In this document: positions 1-9,411 of the stretch, in pieces
How positions within the stretch are numbered: the stretch's first letter is position 1
Layout: every line of letters starts with the position of its first letter
Made by a program: the position numbers and the translations under genes
Notes under the pieces: model-generated
Databases searched by the model: none
What the model was told of the DNA's origin: nothing
Seen by the model: the letters and a program-made list of their open reading frames with translations, nothing else
Assembly (NCBI RefSeq): GCF_900156695.1
Contig: NZ_FTOM01000002.1
Coordinates: 496,001 to 560,000, forward strand
DNA from: Phaeovulum vinaykumarii
GTDB lineage: Bacteria > Pseudomonadota > Alphaproteobacteria > Rhodobacterales > Rhodobacteraceae
DNA length: 64,000 nucleotides
Direction: 5' to 3'

Positions 1-416
1 AGGATATAGGGAAAGGCGATCTTGCCGAAGGCCACGGCCATGTCGAAGCGGGCATCCCCGGCAAAGCCCGAGGCCATGGCCAGCACCAGCCAGGGCATCG
101 CCGCCATGGCCAGAAGCGTGAACAGGCTCAGCAGCGTCGCCATCCCCCAGAAGGCATCGCGGGCAAAGCCCTCGGGGTCTTCGCCGGCCTCGTATTTCTT
201 CGAGAACATGGGCACGAAGGCCATGTTGAAGGCGCCCTCGGCGAAGAAGCGGCGGAACATGTTGGGCAGCGAGAAGGCGATCAGAAAGGCCTCGGCCACC
301 GGGCCTGCGCCCAGAAAGGCCGCCATCATGATGTCGCGGGCAAAGCCCAGCACCCGGCTGGCCAATGTCCAGCCGCCCACCGTGACGAAGCCCCGCACCA
401 GCCGGATCGCCGCCAT
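1..416 (-). CDS. murJ: MurJ lipid II flippase, N-terminal part (cut by window edge)
   Basis: This is the N-terminal 138 residues of a MurJ/MviN family protein, the inner-membrane flippase that moves lipid II to the periplasm for peptidoglycan synthesis. The translation from the ATG at 416 opens with the typical family start (VRGFVTVGGWTLASRVLGFARD) followed by AFLIAFSLPNMFRRFFAEG and AFVPMFSKKYE, which are MurJ hallmarks around the first two transmembrane helices. It begins 13 bases after the stop of glnD on the same strand, so the two are probably cotranscribed. The rest of the gene lies to the left of the window. Confidence 0.93.
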   Translation of the reverse strand, partial: MAAIRLVRGFVTVGGWTLASRVLGFARDIMMAAFLGAGPVAEAFLIAFSLPNMFRRFFAEGAFNMAFVPMFSKKYEAGEDPEGFARDAFWGMATLLSLFTLLAMAAMPWLVLAMASGFAGDARFDMAVAFGKIAFPYI

Positions 417-429
417 GTTCCTGCCCGCC

Positions 430-3237
430 CTAGCTTGCCGCGCGTTCGGCGCCTTCGGCGATCGCGGCGCGCAGACGTTTTTCCAGTGTTTCCTGCCGGG
501 CCTTGGAATGCAGTTTCAGCCCGAACATGTCCTTGACGTAGAAGGTGTCGACCACCTGCGCGCCATAGGTCGCAATGACCGCGCTGGCGATGTAGATCGA
601 ATTGCCGGCCAGCGCGCGGGCCAGATCATAGAGAAGGCCGGGCCGGTCGCGGGTGTCCACCTCGATGATCGTATAGATCTCCGAGCCTTCGTTGTCGAAG
701 ACGATATGGGTGGGAAAGCGGAATTCGCGCTCGCGTTTCTTGATCTTGTCGCGGTCCTTCAGCGCCTCGCGGGCCAGAACTTCGCCGCGCAGGATGCGTT
801 CGATCATCGAACGCAGGCGGGGCAGCCGCGAGGCCTCGTAGGGGCTGCCGTCGCTGTCCTGGATCCAGAAGGCGGCGGTGGCCAGACCGTCCTTGGTCGT
901 ATAGGTGCGCGCATCGACGACATTGGCCCCCACCAGCGCCAGCGCGCCCGACAGCCGCGCGAAGATGCCGGGGTGGTCGGCCATGGCGAAACAGGCGCGG
1001 GTGGCGTCGTGGTCGGCATCCGGGTGCAGGTCGATGCGGATCGAATCCTCGGGCAGGTCGCGCAGCAGCCGGGCAAAGACCGCCTGGGTCTCGGTCGACA
1101 GGCCCTGCCAATAGGGCGGGTAATGCCGCGCGGTCTCCTGGCGCAGCGCCCGCGGCTCCCAATCCGACAGCGCCTCGCGCAGGGCGCGTTTGGCCTCGTC
1201 CTGGCGCTGCTCGCGGTTGACCGCCTCGAGGCCGGCCTCGAGCGCCGTGGCCGTGTCGCGGTAGAGCTTGCGGATCAGCTGGGCCTTCCAGTTGTTCCAG
1301 GTGCCCGGCCCCACGCCGCGGATGTCGCACACGGTCAGCACCGTCAGCAGGTCCAGCCGCTTCTTGGTGCGCACCATCTTGGCAAAGTCGCGCAAGGTGC
1401 GCGGGTCCGACAGGTCGCGCTTCTGCGCCATGTCCGACATCAGCAGGTGATGGCGCACCAGCCATTCCACGGTCTCGCATTCCTCGGCGTTCAGCCCCAG
1501 CCGCGGCGCCACCCGGCGCGCGATCTGGGCCCCGATGATGGCGTGATCCTCGGGGCGGCCCTTGCCGATGTCATGCAGGAACAGCGCGGCATAGAGCACG
1601 CGCCGGTTCACGTCTTCCTCAAGGATGCGCGACGACAGCGGCAATTCCTCGATCAATTCGCCGCGCTCGATCTGCGCCAGCGTCGAGATGCATTGGATCG
1701 TGTGCTCGTCCACCGTGTAATGGTGGTAGACGTTGAACTGCATCATCGCCACGACCGGCTCGAATTCGGGAATGAAGGCGGCGATCACGCCCAGCTCGTT
1801 CATCCGCCGCAGCGCGCGTTCGGGGTTGCCGTGCTTGAGCAGCAGATCCAGGAAGATGCGCCCGGCCTCGCGGTCCTCGCGGATGTCCTCGAAGCGCTTG
1901 AGATTGGCCGCCACCAGCCGCATCGCATCGGGGTGGATCAGCATGCCGGTGCGCAAGGCTTCCTCGAAGATGCGCAGCATGTTCAGCGGATCGGCCAGGA
2001 AGGCCTTGGCATCGACCACGTTCAGGCGGTTGTTCTCGGAGACGAAGCCCGCCTTGACCTTGCGCCGGCGGCGGAAGATGCGCTGGAGCATGGGCGCGCG
2101 CTTGACATGGCGCGCCTCGAGGCCGGTCAGGAAGATGCGCGTCAGCTCGCCCACGCGCGTGGCATGGCGGAAATAGCGCTGCATGAAGATTTCCACGCCG
2201 CGCCGGCCCTCGCGGTCCTCATAGCCCATGCGGCGGGCGACCTCGACCTGGGCGTCGAAGGTCAGCTGGTCCGAGGCCCGCCCCGCGATCAGATGCAGAT
2301 GGCAGCGCACCGCCCAGAGGAAATCCTCGGCTTGCAGGAAGGTGTCGTATTCGCGCGCGGTGAACATGCCCAGATCGACCAGCTGGCGCACCGAATCGAC
2401 GCCATGCAGGTATTTTGCGATCCAGTAGAGCGTCTGGAGATCGCGCAGACCGCCCTTGCCCTCCTTGATGTTGGGTTCAAGAACATAGCGCTGCCCGCCC
2501 TGCCGGCGGTGGCGCGCGGCGCGTTCGTCCAGCTTGGCCTCGATGAATTCCGATTCCGTGCCGTGGAACAGATCGGCGCGCAGCCGTTCGCGCAGTTCCT
2601 CTTCCAGGGGGGCGTGGCCGCAGATCAGCCGGTGTTCCAGCAGCGCGGTGCGGATGGTGTAATCCTCGCGGCCGAGGCGGATGCAATCCTTCACCGTGCG
2701 CGAGGCATGGCCGACCTTCAGCCGCAGATCCCACAGCATGTAGAGCATGGATTCGATCACGCTCTCGGCCCAGGGCGTGATCTTCCAGGGCGTCAGGAAC
2801 AAGAGGTCGACATCCGAATGCGGCGCCATCTCGGCGCGGCCATAGCCGCCCACCGCCAGCAGCGCCAGCCGCTCGCCATCGGTGGGGTTGGGCAGCGGAT
2901 GCAGCACCTGTGTGGCCAGCGCATGGGCCGTGCGCACCACCGCATCGGTCAGCCGTGCCTGCGTCTGCACCGTGGCCAGCCCCTTGCGGGGATGGTCTTC
3001 CAGTTCGCGGGCCAGAAGCGCGCAGGCCTCCTCGCGCGCGGCGCGGACGCGTTCGGTGAACAGCGCGCGCACGGCGCGGGGCTCGGCCAGCGCGCGCGCC
3101 TCGGCCAGCAGGGCTTCGCAGAAAAGGTCGGGGGTCTCGAGCAGGGCGCGCCCCGCGTCCGTGGCGGGCGGGGTGGTCGCAGGGGTGGTGACGGGATCGG
3201 GCGTCGGCGCGGACCGGGCGCTGGCCGGCGTGGTCAT
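430..3237 (-). CDS. glnD: [Protein-PII] uridylyltransferase/uridylyl-removing enzyme GlnD
   Basis: GlnD senses glutamine and adds or removes UMP on PII proteins, so it sits at the top of nitrogen regulation. The protein has the family order: a nucleotidyltransferase domain (GGYGRAEMAPHSDVDLLFL near residue 130), the PII-uridylyltransferase helical part, an HD phosphohydrolase motif (ALFLHDIGKGRPEDH), and two C-terminal ACT domains (ADHPGIFARLSGALALVGAN and DTRDRPGLLYDLARALAGNS). From the ATG at 3237 it is 935 residues, normal for alphaproteobacteria; an in-frame ATG at 3345 would add 36 poorly conserved residues. A likely substrate, GlnK, is encoded at 57303-57641 in this window. murJ follows immediately. 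Confidence 0.95.
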   Translation of the reverse strand: MTTPASARSAPTPDPVTTPATTPPATDAGRALLETPDLFCEALLAEARALAEPRAVRALFTERVRAAREEACALLARELEDHPRKGLATVQTQARLTDAVVRTAHALATQVLHPLPNPTDGERLALLAVGGYGRAEMAPHSDVDLLFLTPWKITPWAESVIESMLYMLWDLRLKVGHASRTVKDCIRLGREDYTIRTALLEHRLICGHAPLEEELRERLRADLFHGTESEFIEAKLDERAARHRRQGGQRYVLEPNIKEGKGGLRDLQTLYWIAKYLHGVDSVRQLVDLGMFTAREYDTFLQAEDFLWAVRCHLHLIAGRASDQLTFDAQVEVARRMGYEDREGRRGVEIFMQRYFRHATRVGELTRIFLTGLEARHVKRAPMLQRIFRRRRKVKAGFVSENNRLNVVDAKAFLADPLNMLRIFEEALRTGMLIHPDAMRLVAANLKRFEDIREDREAGRIFLDLLLKHGNPERALRRMNELGVIAAFIPEFEPVVAMMQFNVYHHYTVDEHTIQCISTLAQIERGELIEELPLSSRILEEDVNRRVLYAALFLHDIGKGRPEDHAIIGAQIARRVAPRLGLNAEECETVEWLVRHHLLMSDMAQKRDLSDPRTLRDFAKMVRTKKRLDLLTVLTVCDIRGVGPGTWNNWKAQLIRKLYRDTATALEAGLEAVNREQRQDEAKRALREALSDWEPRALRQETARHYPPYWQGLSTETQAVFARLLRDLPEDSIRIDLHPDADHDATRACFAMADHPGIFARLSGALALVGANVVDARTYTTKDGLATAAFWIQDSDGSPYEASRLPRLRSMIERILRGEVLAREALKDRDKIKKREREFRFPTHIVFDNEGSEIYTIIEVDTRDRPGLLYDLARALAGNSIYIASAVIATYGAQVVDTFYVKDMFGLKLHSKARQETLEKRLRAAIAEGAERAAS

Positions 3238-3539
3238 GGGCGTGCTCCTGCCCCTGTCGAGATGCATTGCGTGGGCGGCCCGGCCCGCATCCGCGTTCGG
3301 TCCGCCGATCCGATCCACCTGCGGGGGCGCGCAAGCGGCGGTCACCTCTATCTGCGCGTTTTGCGCCCGAAGGTCCAGCCGGGGCGGCTGTGACGGGCTG
3401 CCCCGATTGCGCGGGTTCCGGGCAGGGAACCTTGCAGCCGGCAGGGTTAAGCCGGGGTTACGGCGGGCCGCCGGACAGGGACGCGAGGGTAAACGGCGGG
3501 CGCCGGGAAGGCGCCCGCGGGGGGAGAGTGGGGAGCGGC
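3238..3539. other. Intergenic region between glnD and the LppC-type gene
   Basis: These roughly 300 bases should hold the leftward glnD promoter and the 3' end of the upstream gene's transcript. Apart from the hairpin at 3496-3518 I see no RNA gene, repeat or convincing promoter. Part of it could be coding if glnD starts at 3345 instead of 3237. Confidence 0.5.
3496..3518 (-). terminator. Likely terminator of the LppC-type gene
   Basis: A perfect 9-bp stem (GCGGGCGCC / GGCGCCCGC) with a 5-base loop lies 22 bases downstream of the leftward gene's stop codon. Read leftward it is followed by CGTTTACC, only a short T run, so rho-independent termination is plausible but not certain. Confidence 0.5.
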
Positions 3540-4766
3540 TCAGAAGCCGGGGCCGGCGAAGCTGCGCGGCGCGGGGTCGATCACGACGGGCCGGCCCTCG
3601 CGGATCTCGGCCACGGCCAGGCCGCGTTCGTTGGTGCCGTCGGGGCGCAGCCGGAAGATGCCCGCCACGCCGACAAAGCCTTCGGGGCGGGTCAGCGCGG
3701 CGCGGGTCAGCGCATCGGCACGCCCGCTCTTGACCAGCGCGCCCACGGCCGCGATCCCGTCATAGGCCAGCCCCGCGATCCAGTGCGGCGCGGTGCCATA
3801 GGCTTCGGTATAGCGTTGCTCGAACCGCGAGGTCAGCGCCGTGTCGGGCAGCGCGAACCACCCGCCCTGAAGCCCCGGCAGGTTGGTCGCGCCCGCCGGC
3901 ACGTCCCAGCGCGTCAGCCCGATCAGCCGGGTCGCGTCGGTCGACATCCCCTGTTCGATCAGCATCTGGCTGAGGATTGGCAGCGCGCCCGCGGTATCGG
4001 CGCTGAGAAACAGCGCGTCGGCGGTGTGCGACTGGGCCGCGATGGTGGGGGCGGCCGACACGATGCCCTGTTGCGACAGCTCGTAGCTGGTGTCCGAGAC
4101 CGTGCCGCCGCCGGTGCGCGCCACCGCCGTCTGGACCGCGCGCGCGGCCAGATCCCCGGCCACGTTGCGTTCGCGCGCCACGGCAAAGCGCGACAGGCCG
4201 CGCGCCCGCGCATAGGACACAAGGCGCTTGGCGGTGTTCTGGTAGCTCGGGCCCAGCACGAACAGGTTGCCGCCCGCCAGGTCGGTGTTGTTGGTGAAGG
4301 CCAGCACGTTGACGTTGCGCGGCGCCACCGCCACGGCCGCGGCATTGGCCGAGGCCCCGTGCAGCGGCCCCAGGATGATCTTGGCGCCCTCGTCGACGGC
4401 CTTGCTGGCCATGGCTGCGGCGGTGGCCGGCGATCCGGCGGTGTTGTAGACCCGCAGGTCGATCTTGACCCCGCCGAGATCGGTCACCGCCAGCTCGGCG
4501 GCCTGGCGCAGGGCGCGGCCCAGCGTCTCGTCACCCGATTCGCCCGAGCCCCCCGGCACCAGCAGCGCCACCGGAACCGGCGCATCGGTGTTGATCTGCT
4601 GGTCCGTGCCCCCCATCGGCATCGGCTGACAGGCCGCCAGCCACAGCGCCGCGAACATCACGCTGACACGCGCCATCATGCGGCGTGCCAGATCCCATGC
4701 CGGATCGGCCGGCCGGTCTGCGCGCGGGGGACGGGGGGTGCGGGCCGGTCGCAAAATGGCAAACAT
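3540..4766 (-). CDS. LppC-type lipoprotein, periplasmic amino-acid-binding fold (penicillin-binding protein activator)
   Basis: The product is 408 residues from the ATG at 4766. Near the N-terminus a hydrophobic stretch ends in a lipobox (FAALWLAACQ), marking an exported lipoprotein. The rest resembles the periplasmic binding-protein type I fold used by branched-chain amino acid receptors and by LpoA/LppC penicillin-binding protein activators (VALLVPGGSGESG, YNTAGSPATAAAMASKAVDEGAKIILGPLHG). In Rhodobacterales this gene sits divergently from rsmI, as here. Longer readings would start inside rsmI and were rejected. The role in cell-wall synthesis is inferred from the family and the conserved neighbourhood with rsmI and yraN. 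Confidence 0.82.
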   Translation of the reverse strand: MFAILRPARTPRPPRADRPADPAWDLARRMMARVSVMFAALWLAACQPMPMGGTDQQINTDAPVPVALLVPGGSGESGDETLGRALRQAAELAVTDLGGVKIDLRVYNTAGSPATAAAMASKAVDEGAKIILGPLHGASANAAAVAVAPRNVNVLAFTNNTDLAGGNLFVLGPSYQNTAKRLVSYARARGLSRFAVARERNVAGDLAARAVQTAVARTGGGTVSDTSYELSQQGIVSAAPTIAAQSHTADALFLSADTAGALPILSQMLIEQGMSTDATRLIGLTRWDVPAGATNLPGLQGGWFALPDTALTSRFEQRYTEAYGTAPHWIAGLAYDGIAAVGALVKSGRADALTRAALTRPEGFVGVAGIFRLRPDGTNERGLAVAEIREGRPVVIDPAPRSFAGPGF

Positions 4767-4863
4767 GTTGCGCTCCTGAAGGGGTTGGGGGAAAAGCTGG
4801 CCCGAGCCTATTCGGAACGCCGCGTGAAGTAAACTTGGCGCATAGACAGCAGGAGGGCCGCCA

Positions 4864-5850
4864 ATGGCCGAGGCCAGGCAGACGGGCGCCACGCCCCCGC
4901 CCGAGGGGCAGGCAACGCCCCGTCCAGATGCCCTCCGCCCGCCGGCGCCGGGGCTGCATTTCATCGCCACCCCCATCGGGACTGCGCGCGACATCACCTT
5001 GCGCGCGCTTGATCTTCTGCGTTCGGCCGAGGTCATCGCGGCCGAAGACACCCGCTCGCTGCGCCAGTTGATGGAGATCCACGGCGTGCCGCTCGGGCAT
5101 CGGCCGATGATCGCCTATCACGACCATAACGGCGCTGCTGCCCGGCCGCGGCTGATGGCGGCGCTGGCCGAGGGGCGCAGCGTCGTCTACGCCTCGGAAG
5201 CGGGCACGCCGCTGGTGGCCGATCCGGGCTATCAGCTGGCGCGCGAGGCCCGCGAGGCCGGCTTTGCCGTCCATGTCGCGCCCGGCCCCTCGGCGGTGCT
5301 GGCGGCGCTGACGGTTTCGGGGCTGCCCACCGACCGCTTTCTCTTTGCCGGCTTTGCTCCGCGCCCCGCGGGCGCGCGCAAGGCCTGGCTGGCCGAGATC
5401 GGCGCGGTTCCGGCGACGCTGGTGATCTATGAATCGCCCCGTCGTCTTGGGGGATTGTTAAACGATATGTGCCAATCTTGGGGTGAAGAAAGGATTGTTG
5501 CCGTCTGCCGCGAGCTGACCAAGCGGTTCGAGGAAGTCCGCCGCGGCCCGCTGGGCCAGATCGCGGCCGATTATGCCGATGCGCCCCCCAAGGGCGAGAT
5601 CGTCGTGGTCGTCGACCGGCCGCAGCCCCGCGCCGCCGCGGCCGAGGATGTGGAGGATGCGCTGCGCGCAGCCCTTGCGCGGCTGCGGGTGAAGGATGCC
5701 GCGACCGAGGTGGCGCGCGCGCTCGACCTGCCGCGGCGCGATGTCTACCAGCTTGCCCTGCGCCTGGGCGCCGAGGCGCGGGGGAACGAGACGCAGGCGG
5801 ACGACACGACCGACGAACGGGGGGCGCCGAACGGCCCCTCCGACGGCTGA
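4864..5850 (+). CDS. rsmI: 16S rRNA (cytidine(1402)-2'-O)-methyltransferase RsmI
   Basis: RsmI methylates the ribose of C1402 in the decoding centre of 16S rRNA using S-adenosylmethionine. The protein of 328 residues shows the tetrapyrrole-methylase fold signature: LHFIATPIGTARDITLRALD near residue 40, EDTRSLRQL, SEAGTPLVADPGYQL, APGPSAVLAALTVSGLPTDR and VIYESPRRL. The N-terminal 35 residues are low-complexity and the C-terminal 30 are charged and poorly conserved. An AGGAGG ribosome-binding site lies 7 bases upstream of the start. yraN follows after 46 bases, the usual arrangement. Confidence 0.95.
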   Translation: MAEARQTGATPPPEGQATPRPDALRPPAPGLHFIATPIGTARDITLRALDLLRSAEVIAAEDTRSLRQLMEIHGVPLGHRPMIAYHDHNGAAARPRLMAALAEGRSVVYASEAGTPLVADPGYQLAREAREAGFAVHVAPGPSAVLAALTVSGLPTDRFLFAGFAPRPAGARKAWLAEIGAVPATLVIYESPRRLGGLLNDMCQSWGEERIVAVCRELTKRFEEVRRGPLGQIAADYADAPPKGEIVVVVDRPQPRAAAAEDVEDALRAALARLRVKDAATEVARALDLPRRDVYQLALRLGAEARGNETQADDTTDERGAPNGPSDG

Positions 5851-5896
5851 ACCGGGGCGCGGGCGCGCGCCCCCCGCGGAACGGGGAAGACGGCGC

Positions 5897-6262
5897 ATGG
5901 ATCCGAAGATCAACCATCTGGCCGGCATGGCCGCCGAGGCACAGGTCGCCGCGCTCTATGAACGCGCGGGCAACCGGGTGGCGGCGCGGCGCTGGCGCGG
6001 CCCCTCGGGCGAGATCGACCTGATCCTGCGCGACGGCGCGACCGGGCTGATCTTCGTCGAGGTCAAGAAATCGCGCAGCCATGCCGAGGCGGCGCAACGG
6101 GTCTCGGCGCGCCAGCGGGCGCGGATCGGCCGGGCGGCCTGCGAATTCGTGGCGCGTGAGGACGGCGGGCGGTTCGACCGGACCATGCGTTTCGACGTGG
6201 CGCTGGTCGATGCGCTGGGCTGCATCGAGATCCGCAAGGATGCCTTCCGCCCCGGGGATTGA
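5897..6262 (+). CDS. YraN/UPF0102 family protein
   Basis: A 121-residue protein of the UPF0102 (YraN) family, which has a restriction-endonuclease-like fold. The nuclease-type residues are visible in GEIDLILRD followed by LIFVEVKKS, matching the family's E-x-D...E-V-K pattern. No cellular function is firmly established for the family. It lies just downstream of rsmI, a linkage common across proteobacteria. Confidence 0.9.
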   Translation: MDPKINHLAGMAAEAQVAALYERAGNRVAARRWRGPSGEIDLILRDGATGLIFVEVKKSRSHAEAAQRVSARQRARIGRAACEFVAREDGGRFDRTMRFDVALVDALGCIEIRKDAFRPGD

Positions 6263-6799
6263 TCCGCCGGACGGGCCGCGGTTGTCGGCCGGGCGGGGCG
6301 CTTCCGGCGGCCGGTCGGGCATCGGTCCGCGCATCTGCCGGGCGTCCGGGACGGCGCCTGGGAGGGCGGCCACGCGCATCCTGCCAAGGGCGGCCTGCGC
6401 ACCTGCGGGCGGCGGTGCCGGTCTCGATTCCGCGTAACCTGGGCCCCTGTGCCTTTGGGCCCGTTTGCCCTTTGGGCCCATGTGCTTCCTGAGGCTCGTT
6501 TGTTCCCTGAGGCCCGCGTGTCTTCTGGGCTCGTGTGTCTGCGGCGATCCGCTGGGCCGCCCTGTCGCGCTGCAAAGGTCTGGGGGGGCGCTGTGGTGAA
6601 TAGGCTGGGCGGGGCGGCCTCGCCTTCGTGTGCCCCGCTCTTGCCCCCGAACCTCTTGCCCCCTGAACGGGGCACGCGGCGGGCTGACACGCGACGGTGA
6701 ACCGGCGCCGGGCTGTCGGCGGCCTGCGCGCGATTGCATCCCCGCGTCCGCTGGTCCATCTATCGCAGGAAGGGTCGCGGCGACAGGAGGGCTTGGCCA
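6263..6799. other. Long intergenic region before gshB
   Basis: About 540 bases separate yraN from gshB. The centre holds the degenerate tandem repeat listed at 6438-6540. A strong AGGAGG ribosome-binding site at 6785-6790 serves gshB. I found no convincing gene, RNA or terminator in the remainder; open frames here lack ribosome-binding sites and recognisable products. Confidence 0.6.
6438..6540. repeat. Degenerate 14-18 bp intergenic tandem repeat
   Basis: Six consecutive units of 14 to 18 bases follow the pattern TTGGGCYCRTKTG, for example CCTTTGGGCCCGTTTG, CCCTTTGGGCCCATGTG, TTCCCTGAGGCCCGCGTG and TCTTCTGGGCTCGTGTG. The last unit resembles the repeat downstream of rnpB at 19436-19480. The units are contiguous, without CRISPR-like spacers, and no reading frame through them looks coding. 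Confidence 0.7.
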
Positions 6800-7738
6800 A
6801 TGCTCAAGGTGGCAATCCAGATGGACCCGATCGGGCCCGTCGACATCGACGCGGACAGCACGTTCCGGATCGCGCTCGAGGCGCAGGCGCGCGGGCATGC
6901 GCTGTTCTATTACACCCCCGACCGGCTTTTCTTCCGCGAGGGGCGCGTGCTGGCGCGCGGCTGGCCGCTGGAATTGCGCCGCCAGCGGGGCGATCACTTC
7001 ACCCTGGGCGCCGAGGCCGAGGTCGATCTGTCCACCTTCGACGTGGTCTGGCTGCGCCAGGATCCGCCCTTCGACATGGCCTATATCACCACGACCCACC
7101 TGCTTGAGCGCATCCACCCCGCGACGCTGGTCGTCAACGACCCGGCCTGGGTGCGCAACGCCCCCGAGAAGCTGTCGGTGCTGGACTTCCCCGACCTGAC
7201 CCCGCCGACGCTGGTCGCGCGCGATCTCGACACGATCCGCGCCTTCCGGGCCGAACATGGCGACATCATCCTCAAGCCGCTTTACGGCAACGGCGGCGCG
7301 GGCGTGTTCCGCCTGTCGGCCACCGACCGCAACCTGGCCTCGCTGCATGAATTGTTCACCGGCTTCAGCCGCGAGCCGCTGATCGCGCAGAAGTTCATTC
7401 CGGCCGTCGAGGCCGGCGACAAGCGCATCATCTTGATCGACGGCGAACCGATCGGGGCGATCAACCGCGTTCCCGCGGCGGGCGAGACGCGCTCGAATCT
7501 GCATGTGGGCGGGCGCGCCGAGCGGGTTGACCTGACCCCGCGCGACCGCGCGATCTGCGCGGCCATCGGGCCGATGCTGCGCGATCGCGGGCTGATCTTC
7601 GTGGGCATCGACGTGATCGGCGACTGGCTGACCGAGATCAACGTGACCTCGCCCACCGGCATCCAGGAGCTGGAGCGCTTCGACGGCATCAACGTCGCCG
7701 CCCGCATCTGGGAGGTGATCGAGGCCCGCCGCGCCTGA
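6800..7738 (+). CDS. gshB: Glutathione synthase GshB
   Basis: GshB joins gamma-glutamylcysteine and glycine with ATP in the last step of glutathione synthesis in the cytoplasm. The 312-residue length matches the E. coli enzyme. The N-terminal domain carries [20 protein letters not shown] and [12 protein letters not shown]. The ATP-grasp domain carries [18 protein letters not shown] and the late metal-binding segment [13 protein letters not shown]. The start at 6800 is chosen because AGGAGG lies 9 bases upstream and family similarity begins there. It converges with the yifB gene, 50 bases away. Confidence 0.95.
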   Translation: MLKVAIQMDPIGPVDIDADSTFRIALEAQARGHALFYYTPDRLFFREGRVLARGWPLELRRQRGDHFTLGAEAEVDLSTFDVVWLRQDPPFDMAYITTTHLLERIHPATLVVNDPAWVRNAPEKLSVLDFPDLTPPTLVARDLDTIRAFRAEHGDIILKPLYGNGGAGVFRLSATDRNLASLHELFTGFSREPLIAQKFIPAVEAGDKRIILIDGEPIGAINRVPAAGETRSNLHVGGRAERVDLTPRDRAICAAIGPMLRDRGLIFVGIDVIGDWLTEINVTSPTGIQELERFDGINVAARIWEVIEARRA

Positions 7739-7788
7739 CGCGTGCCCGGCCGCACCGGTTGCACAGGCTGCGCGCCGGACCTCGTCGC

Positions 7789-9318
7789 TCAGATCCCGCG
7801 CTGGAAGGGGATGCGGTAGCCGATCGCCTCGGCCAGATGCGGGCGGCGCACGTCTTCCGCGCCGTCCAGATCCGCGATCGTGCGCGCCACCCGCAGGATG
7901 CGGTGATAGCCGCGCGCGCTGAGCCCGAATCGCGCATGGACCTTTTCCAGCAGCGCCGCGCCCTCGGCATCGGGGGTGGCCACGCGCTCGAGCAGCGTGC
8001 CCGCGGCCTCGGCATTGGTGCGCACGCCGGGGGCGTCGGCGTAGCGGGTGCGCTGGATCTCGCGGGCGCGCGCCACGCGGGCGGCGACCGGGGCGCTGGC
8101 CTCGCCGCGCGGCGCCTGGGCCAGGTCGGCATAGGCGACGGGCGGCACCTCGATGCGCAGATCGAACCGGTCCATCAGCGGCCCCGAGATGCGGCCCAGA
8201 TAGTCCTCGCCGCAGCGGGGCGCGCGGGCGCAGGCGCGCGCGGCATCGCCCAGATGCCCGCAGCGGCAGGGGTTGGCCGCGGCCACCAGCAGGAACCGGC
8301 AGGGATAGCGCATCCGGGCGCGGGCGCGCGCCAGCACGATCTCGCCGGTCTCGAGCGGCTGGCGCAGCGCCTCGAGAACCTGCGGCGCGAATTCCGGCAA
8401 TTCGTCGAGGAACAGCACCCCGTTATGCGCCAGGCTGATCTCGCCCGGCAGCGCGCCGCTGCCGCCCCCGGTCAGCGCCGCGCGCGAGGCGCTGTGGTGG
8501 GGCTGGCAGAACGGGCGCTGGCGGCTGATCGCGCCGCTCAGGCGGCCGGCGCGCGAATGCACCATCGCGGTTTCCAGCGCCTCGGCGGGGTCGAGCGGCG
8601 GCAGAAGGCCGGGCAGGCTGCGCGCCAGCATCGTCTTGCCCGCGCCGGGCGTGCCGACCAGGAACAGGTGATGGCGCCCGGCTGCGGCCACCTCGAGCGC
8701 GCGGCGCGCCCGTTCCTGGCCGCGGATCTCGGTCAGGTCGGGGTGCTCGGCCTGCGCTTCCGCCGCGCCGGGGCGGGCGGGCTCCAGCGGCCTGCGGCCG
8801 GTCAGATGCGCGATGGCCTGCGCCAGCGTCGCGGCGCCGAAGACAGCGGCCGCGCCGCTCCAGGCGGCCTCGGTCGCCGCGGCGGGGGCGCAGAGAAGCG
8901 GGCGGTCCTCGGCGGCGGCGGCCAGCGCGGCGGGCAGGGCGCCCGGCACCGGCAGGATGCGCCCGTCGAGCGACAATTCCCCCAGCGCCACCAGATCGGC
9001 CACCTGATCGGGCGGCACCAGCCCCAGCGTCGCCAGCAGCGCCAGCGCGATCGGCAGGTCGAATTGCGCGCCTTCCTTGGGCAGATCGGCCGGCGCCAGG
9101 TTCATGGTGATGCGCTGGGCCGGCAGCGCGATCGACATCGCCGCCAGCGCCGCGCGCACGCGCTCGCGGGCTTCGGACACCGCCTTGTCGGGCAGACCGA
9201 CGATGGAAAAGGCCGGCAGCCCCCCGCCCAGCGCACATTGCACCTCGACCAGGCGGGCCTCGATCCCCTCGAAGGTCACGCCGCGCGTGGTGACCTGTGC
9301 GCCGTTCTCGCCCGGCAT
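7789..9318 (-). CDS. YifB/ComM family Mg-chelatase-like AAA ATPase
   Basis: A 509-residue protein of the YifB/ComM family. The N-terminal third is a Lon-protease-like domain (GLPAFSIVGLPDKAVSEARERV), the middle is an AAA module with Walker A (GTPGAGKTMLARSLPG) and Walker B (GVLFLDELPEF), and a C-terminal Mg-chelatase-like domain ends it. The cysteine cluster ANPCRCGHLG is typical of the family. ComM is a branch-migration helicase in natural transformation in Vibrio; the role here is unknown. It is not the photosynthetic Mg chelatase, which is bchI/bchD at 47.7-50.4 kb. Confidence 0.92.
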   Translation of the reverse strand: MPGENGAQVTTRGVTFEGIEARLVEVQCALGGGLPAFSIVGLPDKAVSEARERVRAALAAMSIALPAQRITMNLAPADLPKEGAQFDLPIALALLATLGLVPPDQVADLVALGELSLDGRILPVPGALPAALAAAAEDRPLLCAPAAATEAAWSGAAAVFGAATLAQAIAHLTGRRPLEPARPGAAEAQAEHPDLTEIRGQERARRALEVAAAGRHHLFLVGTPGAGKTMLARSLPGLLPPLDPAEALETAMVHSRAGRLSGAISRQRPFCQPHHSASRAALTGGGSGALPGEISLAHNGVLFLDELPEFAPQVLEALRQPLETGEIVLARARARMRYPCRFLLVAAANPCRCGHLGDAARACARAPRCGEDYLGRISGPLMDRFDLRIEVPPVAYADLAQAPRGEASAPVAARVARAREIQRTRYADAPGVRTNAEAAGTLLERVATPDAEGAALLEKVHARFGLSARGYHRILRVARTIADLDGAEDVRRPHLAEAIGYRIPFQRGI

Positions 9319-9411
9319 GTCCGTTCCGCCCTTGCTCGCCCTATGCGTGCAGAGTGCGGGGCAAGTGCGCCGGGCGTCAAGCCGGTGTTGCCGGGGGCGG
9401 GGAAGGGGCGC

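Noticed and set aside
22-3393. A very long open frame on the plus strand, opposite murJ and glnD.
   Set aside because: It is antisense to the well-supported GlnD and MurJ frames, has no recognisable domain, and its composition (Gly, Arg, His, Gln-rich) is typical of shadow frames in GC-rich DNA.
7789-9318. A third magnesium chelatase subunit gene.
   Set aside because: The Mg-chelatase-like ATPase here has the YifB/ComM layout with a Lon-like N-terminal domain and is not a pigment enzyme.
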